The position numbers and the translations under genes were made by a program. From positions 1-63,331 of the forward strand of contig NZ_FODD01000044.1 in the NCBI RefSeq assembly GCF_900110255.1: a DNA stretch of 63,331 nucleotides, in the 5' to 3' direction. Origin of the DNA: Actinacidiphila rubida. Lineage in GTDB: Bacteria > Actinomycetota > Actinomycetes > Streptomycetales > Streptomycetaceae. Shown here piece after piece: positions 1 through 7,928 of the stretch. The notes under the pieces were generated by a model. It was given only the letters and a program-made list of their open reading frames with translations. It did no database searches and was not told the origin of the DNA. Every line of letters begins with the position of its first letter. Position 1 is the first letter of the stretch.

Positions 1-34
1 GGCCCCTGACCCCACCCACGAACCTGCACCGCCA

Positions 35-281
35 GGGGCGCGAGGAACTGCGCGACCAGCCACGACGAGACCGGCAGACGGCAGCGCGCAGCGCGCGGCA
101 CCCCGGAAGCCGAAGGGGCGCGAGGTCCCCCAGCCTTCGGCCGGGAGGTGCCCCCAACGCGAGCAACCCGCCACGGGCCGGGACACGGCGACGGCGCCCA
201 ACGGGGAGGACGCGCCCCGCAGGGGCCCGCGAGGAACCACGACGAGACCCGCAGACGGCAGCGCGCAGAGCGCGCAGCGCG
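35..281. repeat. Repetitive intergenic DNA with a duplicated 32-bp core
   Basis: Two copies of an almost identical 32-bp core, beginning CCACGACGAGACC and ending GCAGCGCGCAG, lie at 60-91 and 237-268 and differ at one base. Between them (about 113-156) is a palindromic stretch around CCTTCGGCCGGG. From memory, elements of both kinds (GGGGCGCGnGGAACTGCGCGA... and CCCCCAGCCTTCGGC...) recur between genes in many Streptomyces genomes. No coding potential is convincing before position 331. Confidence 0.6.
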
Positions 282-330
282 TCTGGGCGGCCCGGGTGGA
301 GACAGGGCGACCGCCCCGGAGGGGGGTAGC

Positions 331-858
331 GTGGGGGCGGTGGAGCCTGTGCTGTTCGTGGACGTGGACGGCCCGTTGAATCCGTATGCGGCAAAGCCGC
401 AGCGACGGCCGGACGGCTACGTGACGATCCGCGTGCCGTGGGAGGCCGGCGCCGGCGTGTACGCCTCGCGGATGCTGCGCGTGTGGCTCAACCCGGCACA
501 CGGCGCCGGCCTGCTGGCGCTGGGGTACGAGCTGTGCTGGGCCACGACGTGGATGGATCAGGCGAACCGCTGGATCGGTCCGGTGCTCGGGCTGCCCGAA
601 CTGCCCTTCGTCGACTTCGGGAACGACCTCTTCGCCGAGCGGCCCGACGGGGTGCACTGGAAGACGGAGCGCGTCGTGGCCTACGCCGCGGGCCGGCCCT
701 TCGCGTGGATCGACGACGAACTCGGCCCGCCCGACCACGCCTTCGTGGCCGCCGCCCATCCGGCGCCCGCTCTGCTGCACCACGTGAACCCCCGACTCGG
801 GCTCCTCGACGCGGACTTCAGGGCGCTCGCGGACTTCGCCGCGTCGCTGACGTCCTGA
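331..858 (+). CDS. HAD-like hydrolase domain protein
   Basis: A 175-residue protein that opens with FVDVDGPLNPYAA, the HAD motif I DxDG in which the first Asp is the usual nucleophile. A later WIDDELGP segment fits the acidic HAD motif IV. HAD proteins are mostly phosphatases; no cap domain or substrate signature is visible, so the substrate is unknown. I chose GTG 331 because GGAGGGG ends about 6 nt upstream and the family similarity begins right there; the frame stays open further upstream through low-complexity repetitive DNA that does not look coding. It is convergent with the glucanase gene to the right, with a shared hairpin between them. Likely cytoplasmic, as there is no leader. Confidence 0.75.
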   Translation: MGAVEPVLFVDVDGPLNPYAAKPQRRPDGYVTIRVPWEAGAGVYASRMLRVWLNPAHGAGLLALGYELCWATTWMDQANRWIGPVLGLPELPFVDFGNDLFAERPDGVHWKTERVVAYAAGRPFAWIDDELGPPDHAFVAAAHPAPALLHHVNPRLGLLDADFRALADFAASLTS

Positions 859-866
859 CACCCGCC

Positions 867-907
867 GGGGGCGGCCGCCGGCCGCGGGCCGGGAAGTGGC
901 CGCCCCC
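867..907. terminator. Bidirectional hairpin terminator
   Basis: A perfect 10-bp stem (GGGGGCGGCC at 867-876 with GGCCGCCCCC at 898-907) encloses a second GC-rich stem. It lies in the 59-bp gap between two convergent genes, so it can end transcription from both sides. Confidence 0.7.
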
Positions 908-917
908 GGAGGGGCTG

Positions 918-2483
918 TCAGGAGAACGGGTCCAGAGTGATGCTCGCCTGCTGGGGCGAACCGTCGTGGACGAGCGACTCGTGGTTGCCGACGTCGTCGA
1001 AGGCGAACGCGTAGGCCCGTCCGTCGGCCATCTGCGCGTGGATGGCGCGCGCGTACTGGTTGGTGACGGCGTCCTGGTAGAAGCCGGAGTCGCTGGTGTC
1101 GGGCTGGTTGGGGTTGGCGACGAGCGTCGAGCGGTTGAACGCGGCGCACAGCGTGCGCGAGATCGGGCCGCGGACGAGGTCGTTGGGCGCGTCGAGGAGC
1201 TTGTAGCAACCGAAGATGCTGTCCGCGTCGGGCTTCTGGAAGCTGGTGACGACGGCGCCCGAGGGGTCGGTGAAGTTCATCGTGTTGCCCGAGACGTGGC
1301 CGAAGTACCGGGTGCCGGGCTGGTCGGCGAACGGGGTGACCGTGAGCGTGGACGTCGCGTACTGCTGCCAGACGCGGTTGATGTAGTCGTCGAGGACGGT
1401 GGTGGACAGCGCGCCGGTCTCGATGCCGTGGCCCGGTGCGAGGGCGCGCAGCACGGAGCCGTCGGGCGCGGTCTGGATCAGGCCGCCCCAGCCGCCGGGC
1501 TGGGCACGGAGGGCGTTGAGGACGGCCTGGTAGCCGCCGGACTTGAGGTGCCCGGTGGTCTGCGTGCCGCTCGGCGACTGGATGCCGACGGCGTAGGGCG
1601 CCGAGAACATGTCCACCTGGGTGCTGTTGATCCACAGGCCGCTGTCGTTGAGCGTGTACTCGGACCAGTTGAAGAGGATGTTGCGGTTCGGGTCGGAGGG
1701 GTTCTGCACGGCGGGCTGGACCAGGCCGCCGGTGGCCAGCTTGAAGACGAGCTTCTGGCCGTAGGAGAAGTAGACGCGGCCGGAGAACTTCGGGATGCGG
1801 ATGGTGACGGTCTGGCCGGGGGCGGGTCCGGTGATGGACGCGTCGGGTGCGGGGGTCGGCGGGTTGCCGCCGGCCGGCCAGGCGTGGAAGCCGCCGCCCG
1901 CGTCGGCCCAGCCCTGCTGGCCGCTCGACAGTTGGGTGCCCAGGTCGTAGACGTAGACGGCGTCGCCACGGCCGGAGTTGTTGGTGAGGGTCAGCGGGAT
2001 GGTGTCGGGGACGGCACCGCCGCCTCCGCCGCCGGTGGTGGTGCCGGTCGTGCCGCCGGTGGTGCTGGTGCCCGCGCTCCCCTGTGTGTAGGTGAACTGC
2101 GGGGTGTCGTACTGCGGCCCGTTCTTCTCGTACGTGAACCAGTACGTCAGCACGGTTCCGGTGGTGAGCTGGTCGACGGTGCGGGTCCAGGTGCCCCCGC
2201 TCTGGGTCATCCGGAAGTTCTGCTGGCCGGCACCGTTGACGAGGTAGTGGACGTCGACGTACTGCGAGGCCGTGGCCGGCGTGAAACTGATGAGCGCCTG
2301 GCTCTGGCTGGTGGCGACGGCGCTCTGCGTGTAGTCGGACGCGTCGGCGGCGGCCTTGCCGGGGAGCGTCGCGAGGCCGAACAGCCCGGCGAGGATCAGC
2401 GCGGTGGCGGACAGCACGGCGACGAGGCCGCGGCGGGCGCGCGGGCGACTGCGGGCGTGGGTCGGCGGCGGTGGTTGGCGCAT
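918..2483 (-). CDS. Secreted GH64 endo-beta-1,3-glucanase with CBM56-like domain
   Basis: A 521-residue exported enzyme. Residues 1-46 are a Sec-type leader: a basic stretch, a hydrophobic core around VLSATALILAGLFGLA, then an Ala-rich cleavage region. Residues about 48-132 (DYTQSAVATSQSQALISF... YVDVHYLVN... QQNFRM) resemble the CBM56 beta-1,3-glucan-binding module. A Gly/Thr linker follows to about residue 157, and then a thaumatin-like GH64 domain (IPLTLTNNSGRGDAVYVY, then RVYFSYGQKLVFKL) fills the rest. GH64 enzymes cut laminarin-type beta-1,3-glucan, such as fungal cell wall, into pentasaccharides. It is monocistronic, with a CebR-like palindrome about 125 bp upstream. Family assignment is firm; the exact product pattern is inferred from the family. 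Confidence 0.9.
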   Translation of the reverse strand: MRQPPPPTHARSRPRARRGLVAVLSATALILAGLFGLATLPGKAAADASDYTQSAVATSQSQALISFTPATASQYVDVHYLVNGAGQQNFRMTQSGGTWTRTVDQLTTGTVLTYWFTYEKNGPQYDTPQFTYTQGSAGTSTTGGTTGTTTGGGGGGAVPDTIPLTLTNNSGRGDAVYVYDLGTQLSSGQQGWADAGGGFHAWPAGGNPPTPAPDASITGPAPGQTVTIRIPKFSGRVYFSYGQKLVFKLATGGLVQPAVQNPSDPNRNILFNWSEYTLNDSGLWINSTQVDMFSAPYAVGIQSPSGTQTTGHLKSGGYQAVLNALRAQPGGWGGLIQTAPDGSVLRALAPGHGIETGALSTTVLDDYINRVWQQYATSTLTVTPFADQPGTRYFGHVSGNTMNFTDPSGAVVTSFQKPDADSIFGCYKLLDAPNDLVRGPISRTLCAAFNRSTLVANPNQPDTSDSGFYQDAVTNQYARAIHAQMADGRAYAFAFDDVGNHESLVHDGSPQQASITLDPFS

Positions 2484-2605
2484 CGGTCGGAGGTCCCTTC
2501 AGGTGGGGGGAAAGGGCGTGGGCGAAGGGGTGACCGGGTGCCGAGCGCGGGTGGCGCGGATGGCGCGGTCTCGCCCCTCCTCCCGTAACGCCTTCGAACC
2601 ATCGA

Positions 2606-2623
2606 CTTGGAAGCGCTCTCAAA
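2606..2623. promoter_or_regulatory. CebR-like LacI-family operator upstream of the glucanase
   Basis: TTGGAAGCGCTCTCAA at 2607-2622 matches 12 of 14 positions of the known Streptomyces CebR box TGGGAGCGCTCCCA. CebR is a LacI-family repressor released by cello-oligosaccharides; related LacI regulators use similar AGCGCT-centred sites. The position fits control of the leftward GH64 gene. Confidence 0.55.
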
Positions 2624-2707
2624 CACCAGGATCGAAACGGAGTCTCCACTTACGACGCGGACACGTCAAGACACGGAGGCCGGCTCGGATGCCCGGGCTC
2701 CGCCGGC

Positions 2708-3478
2708 TCAGTCGCTGATCGACAGGTAGAGGCGGGTGCCCTCGGGCCGGAAGCCGAGGCGCTCGTAGATGCGGCGCGGCCCGTCGCCGGAGGACTCCAG
2801 CCACACCGACCGGGCGCCTCGCGCGAACATCTCCGCGGCCACCTCGGCGGTGACCACCGCGGCGACGCCCCGGCCGCGGAACGCCGGCCGGGTCCCCACG
2901 CCGGACAGCTCGCCGGTGCCGGCGGCCGGTGCCGAGCACGAGGCCGCGCCGGCGCATCCGCCGCCGGGTGACGGCACGAACCGGATGACGCCGCCGGCGT
3001 CCTGGATGCGCCGCAGCCGGGCGCCGCCCTCCGGCGACGCGTCGAACTCGCTGCCGAACGCCTCGGCCAGCGCGGCGTCGATCGCGTCGAACTCCTCGTC
3101 GGTGTGCGGGGTCCGGGCCCGGGGGACGAACGCCGAGTCCCGGGCCGCGGGCGGCGGCATCGTCAGCGTGGCGGGGGTGCACACCAGGTACTCGTGCACC
3201 TCCTCGGTGGTGAAGCCCGCGGCGCGCAGCGCCGGTTCGACGGCGGGCGCGGTGGACAGCGCGAACTCCACCCTCGGTCTGAGGCCGCGCTCGCGGAACG
3301 CGGCGACGAGATGGGCGACCTCGCGCCGGGTGGGCTCGGCGCCGGGCAGCGGCGAGGCGTAGTTGACGTACGGGCTGGTGGTGGCGGGGTCGAAGCCCGC
3401 GACGAAGCTGGGGTTCTCGATGACCACGGGGCGGCGGCGCAGGTTGGCGACGGCGAAGTTCTGGACGGTGGTGTCCAC
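2708..3478 (-). CDS. GNAT family N-acetyltransferase
   Basis: A 256-residue cytoplasmic protein starting at GTG, with GAGG 8 nt upstream. The C-terminal half is a GNAT fold: GVGTRPAFRGRGVAAVVTAEVAAEMFARGARSVWL carries the acetyl-CoA pyrophosphate loop RGRGVA, and IYERLGFRPEG is the usual beta6-beta7 element. The N-terminal half (about 130 residues) is more divergent and may be a second, degenerate GNAT repeat. The acceptor substrate cannot be read from sequence. It stands alone, leftward, with a long gap upstream. Confidence 0.8.
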   Translation of the reverse strand: MDTTVQNFAVANLRRRPVVIENPSFVAGFDPATTSPYVNYASPLPGAEPTRREVAHLVAAFRERGLRPRVEFALSTAPAVEPALRAAGFTTEEVHEYLVCTPATLTMPPPAARDSAFVPRARTPHTDEEFDAIDAALAEAFGSEFDASPEGGARLRRIQDAGGVIRFVPSPGGGCAGAASCSAPAAGTGELSGVGTRPAFRGRGVAAVVTAEVAAEMFARGARSVWLESSGDGPRRIYERLGFRPEGTRLYLSISD

Positions 3479-3812
3479 GGTGTTGGCCTCACGATGACGA
3501 CGGAGCGATACGTACGGTACGGGCCCGGCGGTGCGCCGGGGCTCTCTCCGCGGGAGAGACGGGCGGCGGGCAGGGCGCCGCGGCGTGGGGCCGCCGTGAG
3601 GTGCCGGCAGGGCGGTGGCCGGGAGGTTCCGTGCGCGGGCGCGCTCGCCTACCCGGTCCGTTCAGTGCCGGCGGCGGCCGTGAGGGCTCGCCGAGGCCAT
3701 GGGCGTCAGTCCTTCGCAGGGGTGGGTGCGCTGCGGTGCTCAGCGCAGCTGATCGTGCCACGGCGGCGCCGCGGGCGGCAACGGATTTCCGGTCGCCCCC
3801 GGCGCCCCGCCG
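3479..3812. other. Intergenic gap
   Basis: No convincing gene. A small palindrome, CGTAC-G-GTACG, at 3511-3521 sits about 35 bp upstream of the acetyltransferase start and may belong to its promoter. The remainder is GC-rich spacer downstream of the next leftward gene. Confidence 0.5.
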
Positions 3813-4949
3813 TCAGGCGGCCGCGGGCGCGGCCGCGCCCGCGGCGAGCGCCTTCTTCTGCCGCCGCCGGACGACGAACGCGGAGCAGACGACCGACACG
3901 ATGATGCCGCCGGCCGCGTAGACGCCGAGCACCCACAGCGGCCCGGTGGTGTGGTGGCCGGTGAAGTAGACGGTGTTGCGGACCGCGGTGGTGCCCGCGC
4001 CCGGCGGCAGCCAGGGCCCGATGTCCCGCCAGAACGGTGGCAGCAGGCTGCTGGGGTAGGCCCCGCCTGCGCTGGGGTTGCCGAGGACGACGAAGACCAG
4101 GATCACCAGCCCGATGCCCGCCAGGTCGAGTGCGACCTGCAGGGCGACGGTGGTGGCGGCGGCCGCGAAGACCAGGAGCGTGCCGATGCCGAACAGGGCG
4201 CCGAAGTGGCCGGGCAGAGCACCGAGGACGGTGCCGGCGATCAGGGCGCCGCCGAGCCCGGAGGCGATCGCGTAGGGCACGAGCGCGCCGAGCCGGACGA
4301 AGGTGCGCTGCAGGGTGGCGGGCCGCGCTCCGCCCGCGATGCCCAGGATGGACCCGGCCAGGTACCCGCCGACCATCCAGCCGACGACCAGGTAGAACGA
4401 GGACAGCCCGCGGCCGTCCTGGGGGTTGGGGGCGCGCAGGTCGACGACGGTGATCTGCCGGTTCCTGCCCACCTCGATGCGCTGGGCGATCTGTGTGGTG
4501 ACGGTGGAGACGGACGGTCCGGCCGCGGAGGCGACGAGGAGCCGGTCCTTGCCGTTGAGCGGGTTGACGACCACGGCCGCGTCGAGGTCGCGGTGCAGGA
4601 TCATCCGGCGGGCCTGCGCCTCGGTGGGGACGGCCTGGGCCCGGAACGGGGTACCGGGCAGGGCGTTCAGCTCGGCGGTCAGCCGTGCGCTGATCCGCGC
4701 GGGGGCCACGACGCCGGACCGGATGTGGTGCGGCTTGGGCGCGTGGAAGGCGCCGATGTACGACAGGATGAAGCCGAGTTGCAGGACGAGGACACCGGTG
4801 ACCAGGATCAGCGCGCGCAGGCTGAGCGCGTCCTTCATCTCTCCCATGAAGGTGCGCCTCGGCGGCGCGGCGGGTGCCGCGGCCGCCGGGTGCCGCCCCG
4901 GGCCCTCTCCGGGCCGGTGCGCCGGGTCGTGCGGGGTGTCCGACGGCAT
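3813..4949 (-). CDS. YhgE/Pip- or DUF3533-like membrane protein
   Basis: A 378-residue membrane protein. A proline/alanine-rich cytoplasmic tail leads into one helix (residues about 45-66, LILVTGVLVLQLGFILSYIGAF). Next comes an extracytoplasmic region of about 130 residues, then about five hydrophobic helices to the C terminus. This one-plus-five layout is that of the ABC-2-like YhgE/Pip and DUF3533 families, often tied to export or cell-envelope functions. No ATPase gene is adjacent, so a transport role is not shown. Start ATG 4949 has AGGAGG about 8 nt upstream. The methyltransferase gene lies upstream on the same strand across a 182-bp gap. Confidence 0.75.
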   Translation of the reverse strand: MPSDTPHDPAHRPGEGPGRHPAAAAPAAPPRRTFMGEMKDALSLRALILVTGVLVLQLGFILSYIGAFHAPKPHHIRSGVVAPARISARLTAELNALPGTPFRAQAVPTEAQARRMILHRDLDAAVVVNPLNGKDRLLVASAAGPSVSTVTTQIAQRIEVGRNRQITVVDLRAPNPQDGRGLSSFYLVVGWMVGGYLAGSILGIAGGARPATLQRTFVRLGALVPYAIASGLGGALIAGTVLGALPGHFGALFGIGTLLVFAAAATTVALQVALDLAGIGLVILVFVVLGNPSAGGAYPSSLLPPFWRDIGPWLPPGAGTTAVRNTVYFTGHHTTGPLWVLGVYAAGGIIVSVVCSAFVVRRRQKKALAAGAAAPAAA

Positions 4950-5131
4950 CCTTGGTCCTCCTCGCTGTCCTGCGGGACCGGGCACGACGCCGCGTTGGGC
5001 ACCGTGCCGGGGATGCCTGCCCGGTCGGAGGGCGATCCGGACGGCGCACCGCCGGAAATGCCTTCCGACGGGTGACGTCCGGCGGCAGGTGGCAGGCGCC
5101 GGAGCACCCGCGGGGCGAGGAGACCGGTCGG

Positions 5132-5800
5132 CTACAGTTCCGGCTCGGCGGTGCCGACGGTGGCCTCGAACAGCGCCACGCAGCCGTGGACGGTGACCGT
5201 GTGCTCCTTGAACGCGCCGCCGAGGCCGGCCTCGAGGTCCTCCAGGGTGTCGGCGCTGTTGTGGAAGACGCCCTTGGAGTTGTAGAGGCCCATCAGCCGC
5301 CGGGCCCGCCCGGTGACGGTCACCCCCGAGGCGAGGATGGTGGCCCCGAAGACCGTCCCGCCGGGCCGGACGACCCGGCCCAGCTCCTGGAGCAGCACGC
5401 CCTTTTCGGCCAGGGTGCCGGGCATGCAGTGGAACAGGAAGTTGGCGCTGGCGGAGTCGAACGCGGCGTCGGCGAACGGCAGCGGCTCCAGCGCGTTGCC
5501 CTCGACCGTGGTGGGCTGAAGGTGCTTCAGGCGCTGCGAACTGGCGTGCAGGGAATGGCGGTTGGCGTCGAAGAGCGTGACGTGCGTGGTGTCCGGGCCG
5601 GCACCGCGGGCGGGCAGGTAGCCGGTGCCGACGCCTACGTCGAGGTGGCGCCCGCCCATGCCGCGGCGGAACATCCCCACCAGGTGGCTCTTGCGGCAGC
5701 CCCAGACGTACCGGCACGACAGGCCGAGGACGAACAGGTCGTACAGGGCGAGTGTGAACGGGTTGTAGGTTGCCTGTCCTTCGTGCACCTGCTGGTCCAT
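5132..5800 (-). CDS. Class I SAM-dependent methyltransferase
   Basis: A 222-residue soluble protein with the Rossmann methyltransferase motif I LDVGVGTGYLPA (about residues 53-64), an acidic motif II position (VTLFDANRHSL) and post-motif III RVVRPGGTVFGATIL. It resembles small ubiE/Mthfr-like enzymes acting on small molecules; the substrate is unknown. The start ATG has AAAGGAG 5 nt upstream. It precedes the membrane protein gene on the same strand and may be cotranscribed with it. Confidence 0.8.
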   Translation of the reverse strand: MDQQVHEGQATYNPFTLALYDLFVLGLSCRYVWGCRKSHLVGMFRRGMGGRHLDVGVGTGYLPARGAGPDTTHVTLFDANRHSLHASSQRLKHLQPTTVEGNALEPLPFADAAFDSASANFLFHCMPGTLAEKGVLLQELGRVVRPGGTVFGATILASGVTVTGRARRLMGLYNSKGVFHNSADTLEDLEAGLGGAFKEHTVTVHGCVALFEATVGTAEPEL

Positions 5801-5979
5801 CGGACTCCTTTCCCAGAGACACCGCGTGCCACGGCCGGCTCATCATGCCGGTCCCCCGCCGTCCGCGACCTGTGCTTCCGGAAAACCGGCGGGGAAGTTC
5901 GCGTGCCCGCCAGGTGGCCGCCTCCCCACGCGTCGGCGGTGGATCGGCGGCGCGCCGGGAGCCCGATCAGCGGGCGTTC

Positions 5980-6010
5980 CGGGCCCGGCGGCCTACCGCC
6001 GCCGGGCCCG
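5980..6010. terminator. Hairpin terminator after the GH3 gene
   Basis: A perfect 13-bp stem (CGGGCCCGGCGGC with its complement) around a 5-nt CTACC loop begins 9 bp beyond the stop codon of the leftward GH3 gene. Confidence 0.75.
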
Positions 6011-6018
6011 GGCCCCGT

Positions 6019-7530
6019 TCAGCGTGCGCCGACCAGCACCTCGGCGGCGGCGACCCCGGAGGCGGCGGTGGCGCCGTGGGTGAAGATCTGCACGGCGCCG
6101 GGCGCGTTCGGGCCGGGGATGCCCATCTCGACGACGATCGCGTCGGGGCGCGCGGCCGCCAGGTCGGCGAGTGCCGCGCCCATCCACTTGTTGCGGGCGG
6201 CGTCGCGGACCACGACGACCATCGGGCGGCCCGCCGCGGGGGCCAGCGCGAACTCCCGCAGGACCTCGGGACGTTCGGCGAGGTCCTCGTGGTGGACGCG
6301 CACGAAGGTGGTCCCGGGCAGCCGCTCGCGCAGCGGCACGGCGACGCCCCACGGCGTCTCCTTGGCGATGGCGAGGTTGGTGGTGGGGACGAGTTCGACG
6401 ACGTGCGGTGCGGCGGTGAGCGGCAGGACGTCCTGCGCGGACCCGCTGAGCCGTATGGCGCGGCGGGCGGCGACGTAGCCGATGTCACCGCTGATCGGGT
6501 TGACGGGGACGGCGCGCCCGATCCGGCTGGACCAGTCGGCGAGAGCGGTCACCCGCTCCGACGCCTCGACCAGCCGGTTCTCGCTCAACTCGCCGTCGGT
6601 CACGGCCCGTTCGAGAGCCCTGGCCAGCAGGTACGCGGTGCCCTCGTCGGCGTGCTCGCCGCCCACGCAGACAGCGTCGGCACCCGCCGCGAGGGCCCGG
6701 ACCGTGGCGCCGTCGATGCCGTAGCGGTCGGTGACCGCGCCCATCTCGATGGCGTCGGTGACGATCACGCCGTCGAAGCCGAGTTCCTTGCGGAGCAGGT
6801 CCTCCAGGATGCGGCGGCTGAGGGTCGCCGGGACGTCCTGGTCGTACGCCGGCACGAGGAGGTGCCCGGTCATCACCACGCGGACGCCGGCCTCCAGGGC
6901 GGCGCGGAACGGCGGCAGCGCCTGCGCCTCGATCTCCGCGAGGCTCGCGTCGTAGCTGGGCAGCCCGTGGTGGGAGTCGACGGCGACGTCACCGTGGCCG
7001 GGGAAGTGCTTGGCGCAGGCGGCGACGCCCGCGGACTGGAGTCCGGTGATCCAGGCGCCGACGTGGCGGGAGACGACGGCGGGGTCGACGCCGAACGACC
7101 GGACGCCGATGACCGGGTTGTCCGGGTTGGAGTTGACGTCGGCGCTGGGTGCGTAGTCGAGGCTGACGCCGGTGGCGTGCAACTGGCGGCCCAGGTCGCG
7201 GGCGACGGACTCGGTCAGTTCGGTGTCGTCGACGGCGCCGAGGGCGAAGTTGCCGGGCCGGGTGGAGCCGGTGGCGGACTCGATCCGGGTGACGTCACCG
7301 GCCTCCTCGTCGATAGCGATGATCAACGACGGGTTCTCGGCGCGCAGTTGAGCGGCCAGCCGGGCGACCTGCTCGGGTGAGGCGATGTTCCGGGAGAACA
7401 GCACCACGGATGACAGGCCGTCAGCGATGGCGCGCAGCACCCACTCCGGGGCCTCGGTGCCGACGAATCCCGGCTGCAGGACCGAGAGCGCGAGCCGTCG
7501 CAACTCCTTGCTGTGCTTGCTGGAGGACAT
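6019..7530 (-). CDS. GH3 beta-N-acetylhexosaminidase (NagZ-like)
   Basis: A 503-residue protein of the NagZ branch of GH3. KHFPGHG (174-180) is followed by DSHH (185-188), the NagZ-type Asp-His acid/base loop, and TDAIEM holds the likely nucleophile Asp259. A second alpha/beta domain fills about residues 350-503. No signal peptide is apparent, so it probably acts on imported GlcNAc-containing saccharides or muropeptides. I start at ATG 7530 because similarity begins there and GGAAGG lies 9 nt upstream; a GTG at 7560 is possible. A clear promoter with a dre-like site precedes it, fitting control by DasR, the GlcNAc regulator. Confidence 0.88.
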   Translation of the reverse strand: MSSSKHSKELRRLALSVLQPGFVGTEAPEWVLRAIADGLSSVVLFSRNIASPEQVARLAAQLRAENPSLIIAIDEEAGDVTRIESATGSTRPGNFALGAVDDTELTESVARDLGRQLHATGVSLDYAPSADVNSNPDNPVIGVRSFGVDPAVVSRHVGAWITGLQSAGVAACAKHFPGHGDVAVDSHHGLPSYDASLAEIEAQALPPFRAALEAGVRVVMTGHLLVPAYDQDVPATLSRRILEDLLRKELGFDGVIVTDAIEMGAVTDRYGIDGATVRALAAGADAVCVGGEHADEGTAYLLARALERAVTDGELSENRLVEASERVTALADWSSRIGRAVPVNPISGDIGYVAARRAIRLSGSAQDVLPLTAAPHVVELVPTTNLAIAKETPWGVAVPLRERLPGTTFVRVHHEDLAERPEVLREFALAPAAGRPMVVVVRDAARNKWMGAALADLAAARPDAIVVEMGIPGPNAPGAVQIFTHGATAASGVAAAEVLVGAR

Positions 7531-7577
7531 CGGCTGGGGCCTTCCGGATAGTGCCGACACATCGGTCGCACCGATGA

Positions 7578-7627
7578 GCTGTGGTACAGACCAATCGATA
7601 GTCGCCTAGCCCGATCGGCAGTGTCAA
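7578..7627 (-). promoter_or_regulatory. GH3 promoter with overlapping dre-like site
   Basis: On the minus strand, TTGACA (7622-7627) and GACTAT (7598-7603) are separated by 18 bp. Immediately downstream, at about the start site, lies ATTGGTCTGTACCACA (7580-7595). The DasR consensus is ACTGGTCTAGACCAGT; 11 of 16 positions match, with the central TGGTCT and ACCA conserved. Binding there would block initiation. Confidence 0.6.
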
Positions 7628-7723
7628 GAAGATCGCCGGCCGCCGGCCGGCGGGTGTCTCGCAGGCCCCTCAACTGGCAACGGACGTAAGGGAATCGGTC
7701 ACGGGATCTCTTCATGTCGTTGG

Positions 7724-7753
7724 TTGACACGTGACGTTGGTCTAGTCCAGTTT
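7724..7753 (+). promoter_or_regulatory. Rightward promoter overlapped by a strong dre site
   Basis: TTGACA (7724-7729) and a weak CAGTTT (7748-7753) are 18 bp apart, reading toward the dioxygenase operon. The sequence GTTGGTCTAGTCCAGT (7736-7751) fills the spacer and matches 13 of 16 positions of the DasR consensus. Together with the site at 7580-7595, the divergent GH3/dioxygenase region has two candidate DasR sites about 156 bp apart. The leader to the first start codon would be about 170 nt and holds no convincing gene. Confidence 0.55.
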
Positions 7754-7928
7754 AGTGAGGCGCAAGTTCAGCAAGGGGTGTGGGTGACGCACTCTGCCGG
7801 GGGACGGGCATGCCCGGGAGCGGCGAAAACCGCCCCTCGCATGGTCCGGCAACGATGTCCATCACCATCCGTGATCACTCCTGTGCCGAATGCGCCGACG
7901 CACACCCGCACTTCGCTGGAGCAACCGC

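Noticed and set aside
148..330. Upstream extension of the HAD gene to 148
   Set aside because: The sequence is repetitive intergenic DNA without coding bias, and GTG 331 has GGAGGGG at ideal spacing.
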